Origin: Cordilura impudica
Lineage: Eukaryota; Arthropoda; Insecta; Diptera; Scathophagidae
Assembly: GCA_963682025.1 (NCBI GenBank)
Contig: OY821520.1
Span: forward strand, 180,362,626-180,426,625
Reading direction: 5' to 3'
Length of the DNA: 64,000 nt
Under the pieces are notes generated by a model, which was not told the origin of the DNA, did no database searches, and was given only the letters and a program-made list of their open reading frames with translations. This document shows positions 1 through 13,545 of the stretch, piece after piece. Numbering within the stretch: the first letter of the stretch is position 1; every line of letters begins with the position of its first letter. A program made the translations under genes and the position numbers.

Positions 1-852
1 AGTTAAAATTTAATGGGGAATGTTTATTATCATTTGAAAGAACATTCCTTGGCATTTATTTTTTGAAGATTATGTCTATCAAATGTTGGGCGCGGCTACG
101 TCTCAGATGGTCCATCCGTTGAGTCCAATTTTCGATGACTCGTTCGAGCTTTTCGACTGGTAACTGGCAAATGACACGCGTGATGTTTTGCTCCAAGGCC
201 TGAATCGAAGCGGGATTGTCCGCATAAACTTAAACTTTACATATCCCCACAGGAAAAAGTCTAACGGTGTGATATCACACGATCTTGGTGGCCAATCGAC
301 CGGCCCAAAACGTGAAATTATCTGCTCACCGAAGTGTTCTCTCAATAAATCCATTGATTGATGCGCTGTGTGGAAAGTGGCGCCGTCTTGTTGAAACCAA
401 ATGTCGCCGAGATCACGAGCTTCAATTTCAGGCATCATACGTCAGTCCGAGTTGCTGCGAACGGCGCCGAATCGACTCTCTACGGTTTTCGTGTACACTC
501 TCAGCTACGGCCGCTATATTTTCTTCATTGCGTGCTGGACGTGGTCTATTCGGTGGAATATTATCCAATAATGAATGCTGGGTCTCAAGATGGGTGATGG
601 TGTTGCGAATAGTACGCTCAGTAGGCCGATTATGTTGACCATAAGTTGAGCGAAGTGCACGAAACATATTCTTCACAGAACGTGAATTTTTGTAATAAAG
701 TTGAACGATTTGTAAACGTTGTTCAGATGTAGGTCTTTCCATGATGAAATGCCAAACAATACTAAACAAAAATAACATGACAGCATGACACGACTCACAC
801 GTGATCTGTCTAAAAAAGGCTATTGAAAAAAGTATCTACTTGGATCACCCGG
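1..852 (-). mobile_element. Internally deleted DD41D (rosa-like) mariner element
   Basis: Minus-strand relative of the intact mariner at 35756-37061. The right end carries a terminal inverted repeat that reads CCGGGTGATCC from the minus strand, followed by TA at 853-854, the expected mariner target duplication. The left end runs off the window. Transposase N- and C-terminal parts are both present, but the middle, including the first catalytic Asp region, is missing. It is therefore a non-autonomous derivative of a related but not identical lineage. Confidence 0.8.
88..742 (-). pseudogene. Mariner transposase pseudogene, internal deletion
   Basis: The start codon at 740-742 opens MERPTSEQRLQIVQLYY, an N-terminal helix-turn-helix region matching the intact copy (MNRLTNEQRLQIIEFYY). 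The frame continues to RRRSQQLGLTYDA near 428. A second frame then carries WFQQDGAT (second catalytic Asp) and WPPRSCDITPLDFFLWG (third Asp). About 120 residues between these blocks are deleted, with loss of the FSDEAHFW first-Asp motif and a frame change. The C-terminus is also frameshifted near 200. It cannot encode an active transposase, but such copies can be mobilised in trans if their ends are intact. Confidence 0.82.
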
Positions 853-1026
853 TACAATTGAAACTGTGTATTATATGTTTTTTCGTGCCCAAGCTTTATA
901 GAAGAGCACAACTTTGATACCTTTTTCAGATTTTTATTTTTTATTTTTAAGTAAACAAAATATAAATCACAAGTATTACTATTATATGTAATCATTATTA
1001 TATGTAAGTTTTTATTATTATTCAAG
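853..1026 (+). other. Intron sequence upstream of HUWE1-like exon
   Basis: AT-rich sequence with no coding signal, ending in a T-rich tract and the acceptor TTATTCAAG at 1018-1026, just before the exon. It is inferred to be intron because the exon needs an upstream partner outside the window or beyond the mariner. Confidence 0.5.
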
Positions 1027-1159
1027 ATTCTCACTGATATGGAGGAGTCCCAAATATCAAGCCTGCCGCCGGATATTGCAGCTGAAGCCCAAAATCTTCG
1101 AAGAAATTTGGACAGCAGAACTGAACCACGCTTTAATATAAGCCAAAATAACTTAGTCG
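1027..1159 (+). CDS. HUWE1-like E3 ubiquitin ligase, exon (LPPDIAAEAQ segment)
   Basis: Translation from the first base gives ILTDMEESQISSLPPDIAAE followed by AQNLRRNLDSRTEPRF and onward to NNLV. In HUWE1-type HECT ligases the ubiquitin-binding stretch is built on the same pattern (an L-E-D-M-E-D segment followed by MPPDIAAEAQ-L-R-R), so the family call rests on a precise local match. The exon is 133 nt with an AG acceptor at 1025-1026 and a GT donor (G|GTATGT) at 1160-1161. It ends with one extra base, which pairs with the two extra bases opening the exon at 15179 to give a Gly codon. No stop or frameshift is seen. HUWE1 proteins are over 4000 residues, so this is a small internal piece. Divergence from other HUWE1 proteins suggests a duplicated copy; that is inference. 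Confidence 0.8.
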
Positions 1160-2162
1160 GTATGTATTTTCTAATGTTCTTAAAATCGAAATAAACGCAA
1201 TTTAATTTTTTGGAGGCCTTAAATGACTGAATTTGTTTAAAGTTAACATATTAATTATTTATGGTATTTATAAGACATTGAATTTAAGTTTAAAATGCAC
1301 CAACAACCGATTTTGTTAATTTAAAACATATTTTTGTTACTTAAAATTGTTTTTTGTTTGTTACATTGAACAAAACAATTTTTAACGATCAAAAATTTAA
1401 TTTAATAAGTTCGTCGTATTGAAAGTTATATATCTTGCACCGTATATTTCTCATATGAAAAACAAATTTGTTACCATTTATTGAATTTGTTGACCTCAAC
1501 AATGATTTATTATTATTTTGGTCCAATTATAATAATACATAACAGATTATATAGTAGTGTACTGTAGAGTACCTCACTGACCAACACTACATGGTGTGTC
1601 AAACAAATGAAGTATTGATAACTATACATGCATTGGATATGAACAAATAAAGTATCAATAACGATACTATTGTTCAATGCATAATCGTGCTAAACAAACA
1701 TTATTTGATTGACACACATTTGATTGGAATACATTCAGTATACCAATACGATGCTTCATGATACTGAATGAAATATATATGTTTACGATAAGTTAGAATA
1801 AGCTAGAATGACTAAGACAAAATTATGCAAATTTCATATAAATAGAACTACAGCTCAGTAATAAAAATAAGATTAAATGTATGCTTTAAGCTAAAAGTAC
1901 TGCGTTTTTATCTGAAGTCACCAATGTAAGTTACCATTAGAAATCTCATCACCATATGGCGATCCTGCGAAACCGATATTGCACCTGCTAATCCTGCGAA
2001 ACCAATCCTTCACCTGCTGAACTTGCCAAATCAGAGATCGCATTGCCGTAAAATATTAAATATACAAATTTTTTTTTAATAAAAAGATTATAATATAATA
2101 AAAATTAAAAATTTTAAAATTGCATGCTTGGTAAAAATGAAAATATATGCGTATCGAGTTTA
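1160..2162 (+). other. Intron, AT-rich, with small repeats
   Basis: First part of the 14-kb intron. No ORF of interest. An imperfect inverted repeat lies at about 1592-1712 (GTGTGTCAAACAAAT against its complement ATTTGATTGACACAC). A TATAAATAGAACTACAG stretch at about 1839 followed by AATAAAAATAAG resembles a retroelement LTR promoter, but no LTR borders could be set. Confidence 0.5.
1962..2019. repeat. 29-bp tandem duplication
   Basis: Two adjacent copies of a 29-bp unit beginning ATCCTGCGAAACC and ending CACCTGCT(A/G), slightly diverged. No function is evident. Confidence 0.75.
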
Positions 2163-2821
2163 TTATGACCTATACCACTATGTGCTTTGGGTATAATGAC
2201 TTTGTGCTGCTATTTGTAACTACCAAAAATATTTGACCTAGACCCATCTTTTATTATACCGGTCGACTAAGAATCACTTTCTGAGCCGATTTAGCGATGC
2301 CCGTCCGTCCGTCTGTGTGTCGATGTAAATCTTGTAATCAAACTACAGGTCGCAAATACGAATATATTTTGATGAAATATAGCATTATAGTATATAAGCT
2401 TTTATAGGCCATAGGACGGACGCTATTGAAATTGGTGAAATTTGGCCATGTTCAGACATAGTCCCCATACAAATGACCCCTATGAAATCATCAAAATCTA
2501 AAAATATAAATCTCAGTCAAATTGTCCATAAATCAGTAGTCCAAAAATAATCCCTATAGGACAATTCTTAATCATAGACCCGATATAGAGCTGCTTTCCG
2601 ATCTTCACTTAAATCTACCAAAAAACAAAAATATTGCACAGATTTTTCTCAAATTTGGTTTGTATATATTTTTTCAAAATATAAGTGACTTTACCAAATA
2701 TAGTCAGGATCGGTCCATTTGTCGACCTAGTTCCCATATAAATATAGCACGCGATATGAACATTTTCATATCTGCAGCCAAAAAAACTAATAAAAACTAG
2801 AGGACCCGTACTGCTCCGCAG
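2163..2821. mobile_element. mini-me/DINE-1-like element, copy A (truncated)
   Basis: Shares its sequence with copies at 57407-58221 and 60730-61494. All have CTATACCACTATGTG at one end, a GTCCGTCCGTCTGTGTG microsatellite core, AATCTTGTAATCAAACTACAGG, and GCAGCCAAAAAAA-TAATAAAAA near the other end. GTCY proto-microsatellites beside a conserved core are the hallmark of dipteran mini-me/DINE-1 elements, which are non-autonomous Helentron-type. This copy lacks the TCGGTCTAGACCGA terminus and stops where the pentanucleotide array begins. An ORF inside it is not a gene. Confidence 0.75.
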
Positions 2822-2823
2822 CA

Positions 2824-5800
2824 TTATATTATATTATATTATATTATATTGTAATATATTGTATTATATTATATTATATTATATTATATTATATTATATT
2901 ATATTATATTATATTATATTATATTATATTATATTATATTATATTATATTATATTATATTATATTATATTATATTATATTATATTATATTATATTATATT
3001 ATATTATATTATATTATATTATATTATATTATATTATATTATATTATATTATATTATATTATATTATATTATATTATATTATATTATATTATATTATATT
3101 ATATTATATTATATTATATTATATTATATTATATTATATTATATTATATTATATTATATTATATTATATTATATTATATTATATTATATTATATTATATT
3201 ATATTATATTATATTATATTATATTATATTATATTATATTATATTATATTATATTATATTATATTATATTATATTATATTATATTATATTATATTATATT
3301 ATATTATATTATATTATATTATATTATATTATATTATATTATATTATATTATATTATATTATATTATATTATATTATATTATATTATATTATATTATATT
3401 ATATTATATTATATTATATTATATTATATTATATTATATTATATTATATTATATTATATTATATTATATTATATTATATTATATTATATTATATTATATT
3501 ATATTATATTATATTATATTATATTATATTATATTATATTATATTATATTATATTATATTATATTATATTATATTATATTATATTATATTATATTATATT
3601 ATATTATATTATATTATATTATATTATATTATATTATATTATATTATATTATATTATATTATATTATATTATATTATATTATATTATATTATATTATATT
3701 ATATTATATTATATTATATTATATTATATTATATTATATTATATTATATTATATTATATTATATTATATTATATTATATTATATTATATTATATTATATT
3801 ATATTATATTATATTATATTATATTATATTATATTATATTATATTATATTATATTATATTATATTATATTATATTATATTATATTATATTATATTATATT
3901 ATATTATATTATATTATATTATATTATATTATATTATATTATATTATATTATATTATATTATATTATATTATATTATATTATATTATATTATATTATATT
4001 ATATTATATTATATTATATTATATTATATTATATTATATTATATTATATTATATTATATTATATTATATTATATTATATTATATTATATTATATTATATT
4101 ATATTATATTATATTATATTATATTATATTATATTATATTATATTATATTATATTATATTATATTATATTATATTATATTATATTATATTATATTATATT
4201 ATATTATATTATATTATATTATATTATATTATATTATATTATATTATATTATATTATATTATATTATATTATATTATATTATATTATATTATATTATATT
4301 ATATTATATTATATTATATTATATTATATTATATTATATTATATTATATTATATTATATTATATTATATTATATTATATTATATTATATTATATTATATT
4401 ATATTATATTATATTATATTATATTATATTATATTATATTATATTATATTATATTATATTATATTATATTATATTATATTATATTATATTATATTATATT
4501 ATATTATATTATATTATATTATATTATATTATATTATATTATATTATATTATATTATATTATATTATATTATATTATATTATATTATATTATATTATATT
4601 ATATTATATTATATTATATTATATTATATTATATTATATTATATTATATTATATTATATTATATTATATTATATTATATTATATTATATTATATTATATT
4701 ATATTATATTATATTATATTATATTATATTATATTATATTATATTATATTATATTATATTATATTATATTATATTATATTATATTATATTATATTATATT
4801 ATATTATATTATATTATATTATATTATATTATATTATATTATATTATATTATATTATATTATATTATATTATATTATATTATATTATATTATATTATATT
4901 ATATTATATTATATTATATTATATTATATTATATTATATTATATTATATTATATTATATTATATTATATTATATTATATTATATTATATTATATTATATT
5001 ATATTATATTATATTATATTATATTATATTATATTATATTATATTATATTATATTATATTATATTATATTATATTATATTATATTATATTATATTATATT
5101 ATATTATATTATATTATATTATATTATATTATATTATATTATATTATATTATATTATATTATATTATATTATATTATATTATATTATATTATATTATATT
5201 ATATTATATTATATTATATTATATTATATTATATTATATTATATTATATTATATTATATTATATTATATTATATTATATTATATTATATTATATTATATT
5301 ATATTATATTATATTATATTATATTATATTATATTATATTATATTATATTATATTATATTATATTATATTATATTATATTATATTATATTATATTATATT
5401 ATATTATATTATATTATATTATATTATATTATATTATATTATATTATATTATATTATATTATATTATATTATATTATATTATATTATATTATATTATATT
5501 ATATTATATTATATTATATTATATTATATTATATTATATTATATTATATTATATTATATTATATTATATTATATTATATTATATTATATTATATTATATT
5601 ATATTATATTATATTATATTATATTATATTATATTATATTATATTATATTATATTATATTATATTATATTATATTATATTATATTATATTATATTATATT
5701 ATATTATATTATATTATATTATATTATATTATATTATATTATATTATATTATATTATATTATATTATATTATATTATATTATATTATATTATATTATATT

Positions 5801-8800
5801 ATATTATATTATATTATATTATATTATATTATATTATATTATATTATATTATATTATATTATATTATATTATATTATATTATATTATATTATATTATATT
5901 ATATTATATTATATTATATTATATTATATTATATTATATTATATTATATTATATTATATTATATTATATTATATTATATTATATTATATTATATTATATT
6001 ATATTATATTATATTATATTATATTATATTATATTATATTATATTATATTATATTATATTATATTATATTATATTATATTATATTATATTATATTATATT
6101 ATATTATATTATATTATATTATATTATATTATATTATATTATATTATATTATATTATATTATATTATATTATATTATATTATATTATATTATATTATATT
6201 ATATTATATTATATTATATTATATTATATTATATTATATTATATTATATTATATTATATTATATTATATTATATTATATTATATTATATTATATTATATT
6301 ATATTATATTATATTATATTATATTATATTATATTATATTATATTATATTATATTATATTATATTATATTATATTATATTATATTATATTATATTATATT
6401 ATATTATATTATATTATATTATATTATATTATATTATATTATATTATATTATATTATATTATATTATATTATATTATATTATATTATATTATATTATATT
6501 ATATTATATTATATTATATTATATTATATTATATTATATTATATTATATTATATTATATTATATTATATTATATTATATTATATTATATTATATTATATT
6601 ATATTATATTATATTATATTATATTATATTATATTATATTATATTATATTATATTATATTATATTATATTATATTATATTATATTATATTATATTATATT
6701 ATATTATATTATATTATATTATATTATATTATATTATATTATATTATATTATATTATATTATATTATATTATATTATATTATATTATATTATATTATATT
6801 ATATTATATTATATTATATTATATTATATTATATTATATTATATTATATTATATTATATTATATTATATTATATTATATTATATTATATTATATTATATT
6901 ATATTATATTATATTATATTATATTATATTATATTATATTATATTATATTATATTATATTATATTATATTATATTATATTATATTATATTATATTATATT
7001 ATATTATATTATATTATATTATATTATATTATATTATATTATATTATATTATATTATATTATATTATATTATATTATATTATATTATATTATATTATATT
7101 ATATTATATTATATTATATTATATTATATTATATTATATTATATTATATTATATTATATTATATTATATTATATTATATTATATTATATTATATTATATT
7201 ATATTATATTATATTATATTATATTATATTATATTATATTATATTATATTATATTATATTATATTATATTATATTATATTATATTATATTATATTATATT
7301 ATATTATATTATATTATATTATATTATATTATATTATATTATATTATATTATATTATATTATATTATATTATATTATATTATATTATATTATATTATATT
7401 ATATTATATTATATTATATTATATTATATTATATTATATTATATTATATTATATTATATTATATTATATTATATTATATTATATTATATTATATTATATT
7501 ATATTATATTATATTATATTATATTATATTATATTATATTATATTATATTATATTATATTATATTATATTATATTATATTATATTATATTATATTATATT
7601 ATATTATATTATATTATATTATATTATATTATATTATATTATATTATATTATATTATATTATATTATATTATATTATATTATATTATATTATATTATATT
7701 ATATTATATTATATTATATTATATTATATTATATTATATTATATTATATTATATTATATTATATTATATTATATTATATTATATTATATTATATTATATT
7801 ATATTATATTATATTATATTATATTATATTATATTATATTATATTATATTATATTATATTATATTATATTATATTATATTATATTATATTATATTATATT
7901 ATATTATATTATATTATATTATATTATATTATATTATATTATATTATATTATATTATATTATATTATATTATATTATATTATATTATATTATATTATATT
8001 ATATTATATTATATTATATTATATTATATTATATTATATTATATTATATTATATTATATTATATTATATTATATTATATTATATTATATTATATTATATT
8101 ATATTATATTATATTATATTATATTATATTATATTATATTATATTATATTATATTATATTATATTATATTATATTATATTATATTATATTATATTATATT
8201 ATATTATATTATATTATATTATATTATATTATATTATATTATATTATATTATATTATATTATATTATATTATATTATATTATATTATATTATATTATATT
8301 ATATTATATTATATTATATTATATTATATTATATTATATTATATTATATTATATTATATTATATTATATTATATTATATTATATTATATTATATTATATT
8401 ATATTATATTATATTATATTATATTATATTATATTATATTATATTATATTATATTATATTATATTATATTATATTATATTATATTATATTATATTATATT
8501 ATATTATATTATATTATATTATATTATATTATATTATATTATATTATATTATATTATATTATATTATATTATATTATATTATATTATATTATATTATATT
8601 ATATTATATTATATTATATTATATTATATTATATTATATTATATTATATTATATTATATTATATTATATTATATTATATTATATTATATTATATTATATT
8701 ATATTATATTATATTATATTATATTATATTATATTATATTATATTATATTATATTATATTATATTATATTATATTATATTATATTATATTATATTATATT

Positions 8801-9243
8801 ATATTATATTATATTATATTATATTATATTATATTATATTATATTATATTATATTATATTATATTATATTATATTATATTATATTATATTATATTATATT
8901 ATATTATATTATATTATATTATATTATATTATATTATATTATATTATATTATATTATATTATATTATATTATATTATATTATATTATATTATATTATATT
9001 ATATTATATTATATTATATTATATTATATTATATTATATTATATTATATTATATTATATTATATTATATTATATTATATTATATTATATTATATTATATT
9101 ATATTATATTATATTATATTATATTATATTATATTATATTATATTATATTATATATTATATTATATTATATTATATTATATTATATTATATATTATATTA
9201 TATATTATATTATATATTATATTATATTATATTATATTATATT
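2824..9243. repeat. (ATATT)n / AATAT satellite array, 6.4 kb
   Basis: About 1280 copies of a 5-bp unit. It is slightly impure at the left edge (2850-2870), essentially perfect from about 2870 to 9150, then has six or so 6-bp or longer variants up to 9243. Read on the other strand it is the AATAT satellite known from Drosophila Y and heterochromatic gene introns. The period is coprime to 3 and no phase contains a stop, so one strand shows a meaningless 2142-codon frame repeating YYIIL. It sits inside the intron between the two HUWE1-like exons. Confidence 0.97.
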
Positions 9244-9249
9244 TCGATA

Positions 9250-9400
9250 AAGTTGGATTTTGGGGATTTTGTGCTTGGGGATTTTGAATTTGGGGATTTA
9301 GAATTTGGGGATTTTGTTTTTGGGGATTTTGGGCTGGGGATTTTTTAAGGTTGGGATTTAGTATTTGGGGATTTTGTTTTTTTGGGGATTTCGTGGCACT
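9250..9400. repeat. GGGGATTT short-period repeat cluster
   Basis: About nine copies of GGGGATTT(T/A/C) at irregular 14-19 bp spacing, directly after the satellite. Similar clusters occur at 28104-28213 and 35478-35542, so it is a dispersed family and not a local accident. Confidence 0.75.
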
Positions 9401-10604
9401 CCCTTTATTTTTTTATAATTTTTCATAAGAATATTAGTTTAGTTTCATTTAATAAAGAGAATAATAATATTTATACAGTAGATCAACTGTCATTTTTGTC
9501 ATTAAAGTTATAATCAGTTCTTCCAAATTGATTTATAAATAGTTTCAAACTTTTTTGCTTTGATTTATGTATATAAACTATAAAGTAAACAATAATGATC
9601 ACAAGTCTTTGAAAAATACTCCTGCATTTGCTGTTCTTTAATTTTGGTGCCTTTTTAATAGGTTTTTTATAATGTTTTTTGGAAACGCGTTGTTTATTAA
9701 AATTCTTTTATTTTATTAATATTTTTCTTATGAAATTGTTTATCACTGATTGTGGGAACTCTTTAAATCAAATTGTTGGCAGTGTTCATAATAATCATTA
9801 TCAGATGTTCATAATAACCATTATCAGATATAACCCAGATCGTTACCAGATATAAAGCTGGTCGTTATCAGATATAAAGCTGATCGTTACTAGATCGTTC
9901 CAGTCAATAGATACCTATACCCATTATTCATTTTTGCAAATGGAATCATTTCTACTAGATCGATTTACCATAAATCATTATACTTTTTGTATGAATCTGC
10001 GTCTCACGAAATTTTTTCTTACCAACTTATGAATTTCATTAACAACTTGCTGTTTACTCATCTTTATTTATTTTTTTTAGTTCTTGATAACTTATGTATT
10101 TTTTATCTGATTTTATTTTATCTTGCATTTTTTTTACTAATTTTAAAATATAACCGCGTCAAGTCCACTTCTAAATCTTTATGGTATGATGTATCAAGAT
10201 CAGAGACTTGAATATTTGTTTTATTGAGTTCTGTACATCTGGGTATGGAAAAGGTATGATAAAAATTAGACATTTGCCTGTAATATTGTATTCCAATAAT
10301 AATATTTATATCCAAGATATTTAATTTTTAATATTTATATCCAATGTCTACCCCTTTGTATTTAAATTCAAAACAACTTTGAGAAATTTGTACAGATCGA
10401 GTCTCATCTTAATGTATTCATTATACATATATCATCAAATGAATCATTCACCCCTAGTAAAACCAAGAGCATTTGCTTTGGTACCATGAATCCAAAGGAG
10501 AGGTCTAAAGTTATTTTTTGTAAATAACTTTAGATGAATGATGAAACTTCCTGATGAAAGATAAGTTTATAATCATATTTCCTTTTATATAGTTTTGGCA
10601 TATT
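9401..10604 (+). other. Intron, AT-rich, no gene seen
   Basis: No supported coding sequence; the short frames here are chance. It contains the 22-bp repeat patch listed separately and otherwise looks like unique intron sequence. Confidence 0.5.
9793..9898. repeat. 22-bp tandem repeat, about five copies
   Basis: Units of the form ATCGTTACCAGATATAAAGCTG vary at a few positions; the first two copies are the most diverged (ATCATTATCAGATGTTCATAATA). Confidence 0.8.
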
Positions 10605-11278
10605 TTTAATTTTTAATTTTTAATTTTTAATTTTTAATTTTTAATTTTTAATTTTTAATTTTTAATTTTTAATTTTTAATTTTTAATTTTTAATTTTTAA
10701 TTTTTAATTTTTAATTTTTAATTTTTAATTTTTAATTTTTAATTTTTAATTTTTAATTTTTAATTTTTAATTTTTAATTTTTAATTTTTAATTTTTAATT
10801 TTTAATTTTTAATTTTTAATTTTTAATTTTTTATTTTTAATTTTTAATTTTTAATTTTTCATTTTTAATTTTTAATTTTTAATTTTTAATTTTTAATTTT
10901 TAATTTTTAATTTTTAATTTTTAATTTTTAATTTTTTATTTTTAATATTTAATTTTTAATTTTTAATTTTTAATTTTTAATTTTTAATTTTTAATTTTTA
11001 ATTTTTAATTTTTAATTTTTAATTTTTAATTTTTAATTTTTAATTTTTAATTTTTAATTTTTAATTTTTAATTTTTTTATTTTTTATTTTTAATTTTTAA
11101 ATTTTAATTTTTTATTTTTAATTTTTAATTTTTAATTTTAATTCTTAATTTTTAATTTTTAATTTTTAGTTTTTAATTTTAATTTTTAATTTTTAATTTT
11201 AAGTTTTTAATTTTTAATATTTAATTTAATTTTTACTTTTTAATTTTTAAATTTAATTTTTAATTTTTAATTTTTAAA
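10605..11278. repeat. (AATTTTT)n heptanucleotide array
   Basis: About 95 copies of a 7-bp unit, nearly perfect up to about 11070. After that there is growing decay with 6-bp, 8-bp and mixed units, a pattern expected of a replication-slippage array with a younger core and an older 3' edge. Confidence 0.95.
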
Positions 11279-11449
11279 AACGCTACTGCGGCTGTCATTG
11301 ACCTGGCGTGGAAATGAAAACTGAGAACATCGAAGATGCCTACTTTTTAATAAATCGAAATAAAGAATGCAAGAACAAAAATGTAATAATAAAATTTGAT
11401 TTTTTTTTCTTTTTTAAAACGCTTTTATATTCAAAATTAAATATTTAAA

Positions 11450-11985
11450 TAAATTTAACAAATTTAAAACATTTTTTGCAAAACTGCATAAATTACCTGG
11501 TATTCTTGCTATACAAGAGTCTTGTGTTGAAGACAAATGTTCTCAGGTATATGAAATTGCTCATTACAATTATGTACACTGCTGCTGGAGGGATGGGTAT
11601 GGAGATACATCTATTTATATTAGCAAAAACTTTCATTATAAAGTAATTTTATGTGAATTGATTCAGATAGAACTGAAAAATTTTAAGATAAGCGGAGAGC
11701 CATTAAGGATAATGACTTTTTATCGCTCACAGAAATGTGGAGTTACAAAATTTTTGGACATTTTGGATGACAAATTAGCTGCCTTTGCACATAATCCATC
11801 ATTTGTTGTACGAATTTTTAAAATTGTTTCCATTGCTTTAATTTTGAGAGTTGTCACACGTTGATTACTAGACCGGCAAGTCGAAAATGTATTCATCATG
11901 TTTTCAGTAACATTGCTGGAAAGGTATCAGTGGGTTCCGTAGAGTGCAAATCAACTGGTCACAAAAGAATAAAAATACTGATTAA
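11450..11985 (+). pseudogene. LINE ORF2 endonuclease fragment, CR1-like
   Basis: Matches the endonuclease part of the LINE at 31085-35424. This copy reads LPGILAIQES, then YVHCCWRDGYGDTSIYIS and TFYRSQKCGVTKFL, where the other has LPSVIAVQET, YDAVHCCRSDGYGGASIYIN and TFYRSQKCNVEKFL. The catalytic VGDSN segment is lost in a deletion near 11815-11850. The tail LITRPASRKCIHHVFSN continues until about 11985. There is no RT. It is an old, 5'- and 3'-truncated relative of the same family and shows that the family has been in this locus for a long time. Confidence 0.82.
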
Positions 11986-12169
11986 AAAAAAATATTCTGT
12001 CCCGGCCATACTTCCATCAGACGATGGCAATAGGGGTGGATTTTCAGACTGAGGCCGATTACCACTTTCAGATTTATTTTTATAGTTGTACTTCGCATAT
12101 TTAAAAAGGGGTGAAACACTTTCACTGAGATCGGGTCCCCCTTTCAAACACTCGTCAATTTGTCAGGGC

Positions 12170-12600
12170 TTGTGACCGGATTATTTCGGACATTGCAAGA
12201 CACTTGAAAAAGTACACCAGCGGGCACTGCTGGCCTACACTGCAAGTTTCGTTCAATTCTCAATTCAGGCCGACAATTTTTCTGTATGCACACGGTGTCA
12301 TTCACATCAACTACCTTGAAAAGGGTAAAACGAATATTGCTCACAATTGCTATACAGATTCCACATTGATTTGAAGTAAAACCGACCGCAGCTGATGAAG
12401 AAAAAGTGCTCCTCCAATAATGACAACGCACCGGCGCGTAAGTCTGTAGACGCCATGGGAAAAATCCATAAATTGTGATTAGAACTGCAACCCCATCCTG
12501 TTTTCAGATCTTAAGAAATGGTACGACGGTAAGATCTTTGGGATGAATGAAGGAATAAAAATTTTAAATAAATCGCTTTTTAACGAAAACAAAATCTTTT
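12170..12600 (+). pseudogene. Mariner (irritans-like) transposase relic
   Basis: Several frames together carry mariner transposase landmarks. AHGVIHINYLEKGKTNIAHN lies at about 12289-12350, the degraded catalytic SNNDNAPARKSVDAMGKIHK at about 12413-12466, and LKKWYDGKIFGMNEGIKILN at about 12512-12570. The CPYSPDLAPSDY-type block is replaced by HPVFRS. Frameshifts and in-frame stops are frequent, so the copy is long dead. Its ends were not defined. It belongs to a different mariner lineage from the DD41D copies in this window. Confidence 0.72.
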
Positions 12601-12643
12601 ATTCATAAAGTAACTGAAATATCAAATTCTCTATTTATTTTTT

Positions 12644-13543
12644 ATGTTTGAAATAAAACTCAAAATTTCTAAGTTTTCTGAAATTCAAGTGATGTTTTCT
12701 GAAATTCTATTGATGTTTTCTGAAATTCTATTTATGTTTTCTGAAATTCAAATGATGTTTTCTGAAATTATATTGATGTTTTCTGAAATTCTATTGATGT
12801 TTTCTGAAATACAATTGATGTTTTCTGAAATTATATTGATGTTTTCTGAAATTCTATTTATGTTTTCTGAAATTCAAATGATGTTTTCTGAGATTATGTT
12901 GATGGTTTCTGAAATACAATTGATGTTTTCTGAAATTATATTGATGTTTTCTGAAATTATATTGATGTTTTCTGAAATTATATTGATGTTTTCTGAAATT
13001 CTATTTATGTTTTCTGAAATTCAAATGATGTTTTCTGAAATTATATTGATGTTTTCTGAAATTCTATTTATGTTTTCTGAAATTCAAATGATGTTTTCTG
13101 AAATTATATTGATGTTTTCTGAAATTCTATTTATGTTTTCTGAAATTCAAATGATGTTTTCTGAAATTATATTGATGGTTTCTGAAATACAATTGATGTT
13201 TTCTGAAATTCTATTGATGCTTTCTGAAATTCAATTGATGTTTTCGGAAACTCGAATGATGTTTTCTGAAATTATATTGATGTTTTCTGAAATTCTATTT
13301 ATGTTTTCTGAAATTCAAGTGATGTTTTCTGAAATTCTATTGATGTTTTCTGAAATACAATTGATGTTTTCTGAAACTCGAATGATGTTTTCTGAAATTA
13401 TATTGATGTTTTCTGAAATTCTATTTATGTTTTCTGAAATTCAAATGATGTTTTCTGAAATTGTATTGATGGTTTCTGAAATACAATTGATGTTTTCTGA
13501 AATACAATTAATGTTTTTTGAAAGACAATTGGAAAATGTTTAG
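12644..13543. repeat. 21-bp minisatellite (MFSEI-coding), about 42 copies
   Basis: The unit is ATGTTTTCTGAAATT plus six variable bases. Because 21 is a multiple of 3, one frame stays open for 299 codons and reads MFSEI followed by two residues drawn from I/L/Q and L/F/M/V. Unit variants form a 63-bp higher-order pattern (ILM-FSEI, LFM-FSEI, QMM-FSEI) repeated several times. There is no upstream exon, Kozak context or domain, so it is treated as a minisatellite in the intron. Confidence 0.85.
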
Positions 13544-13545
13544 AA

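Noticed and set aside
285..638. Plus-strand frames at 285-638 and 358-597
   Set aside because: Antisense shadows of the mariner transposase pseudogene.
2859..9287. 2142-codon open frame (YYIIL repeats)
   Set aside because: It is only the translation of a pentanucleotide satellite with no stop codon in any phase; no gene features.
12644..13543. CRISPR-like regular spacing
   Set aside because: Units are contiguous 21-bp tandem repeats with no unique spacers, in a eukaryotic context.
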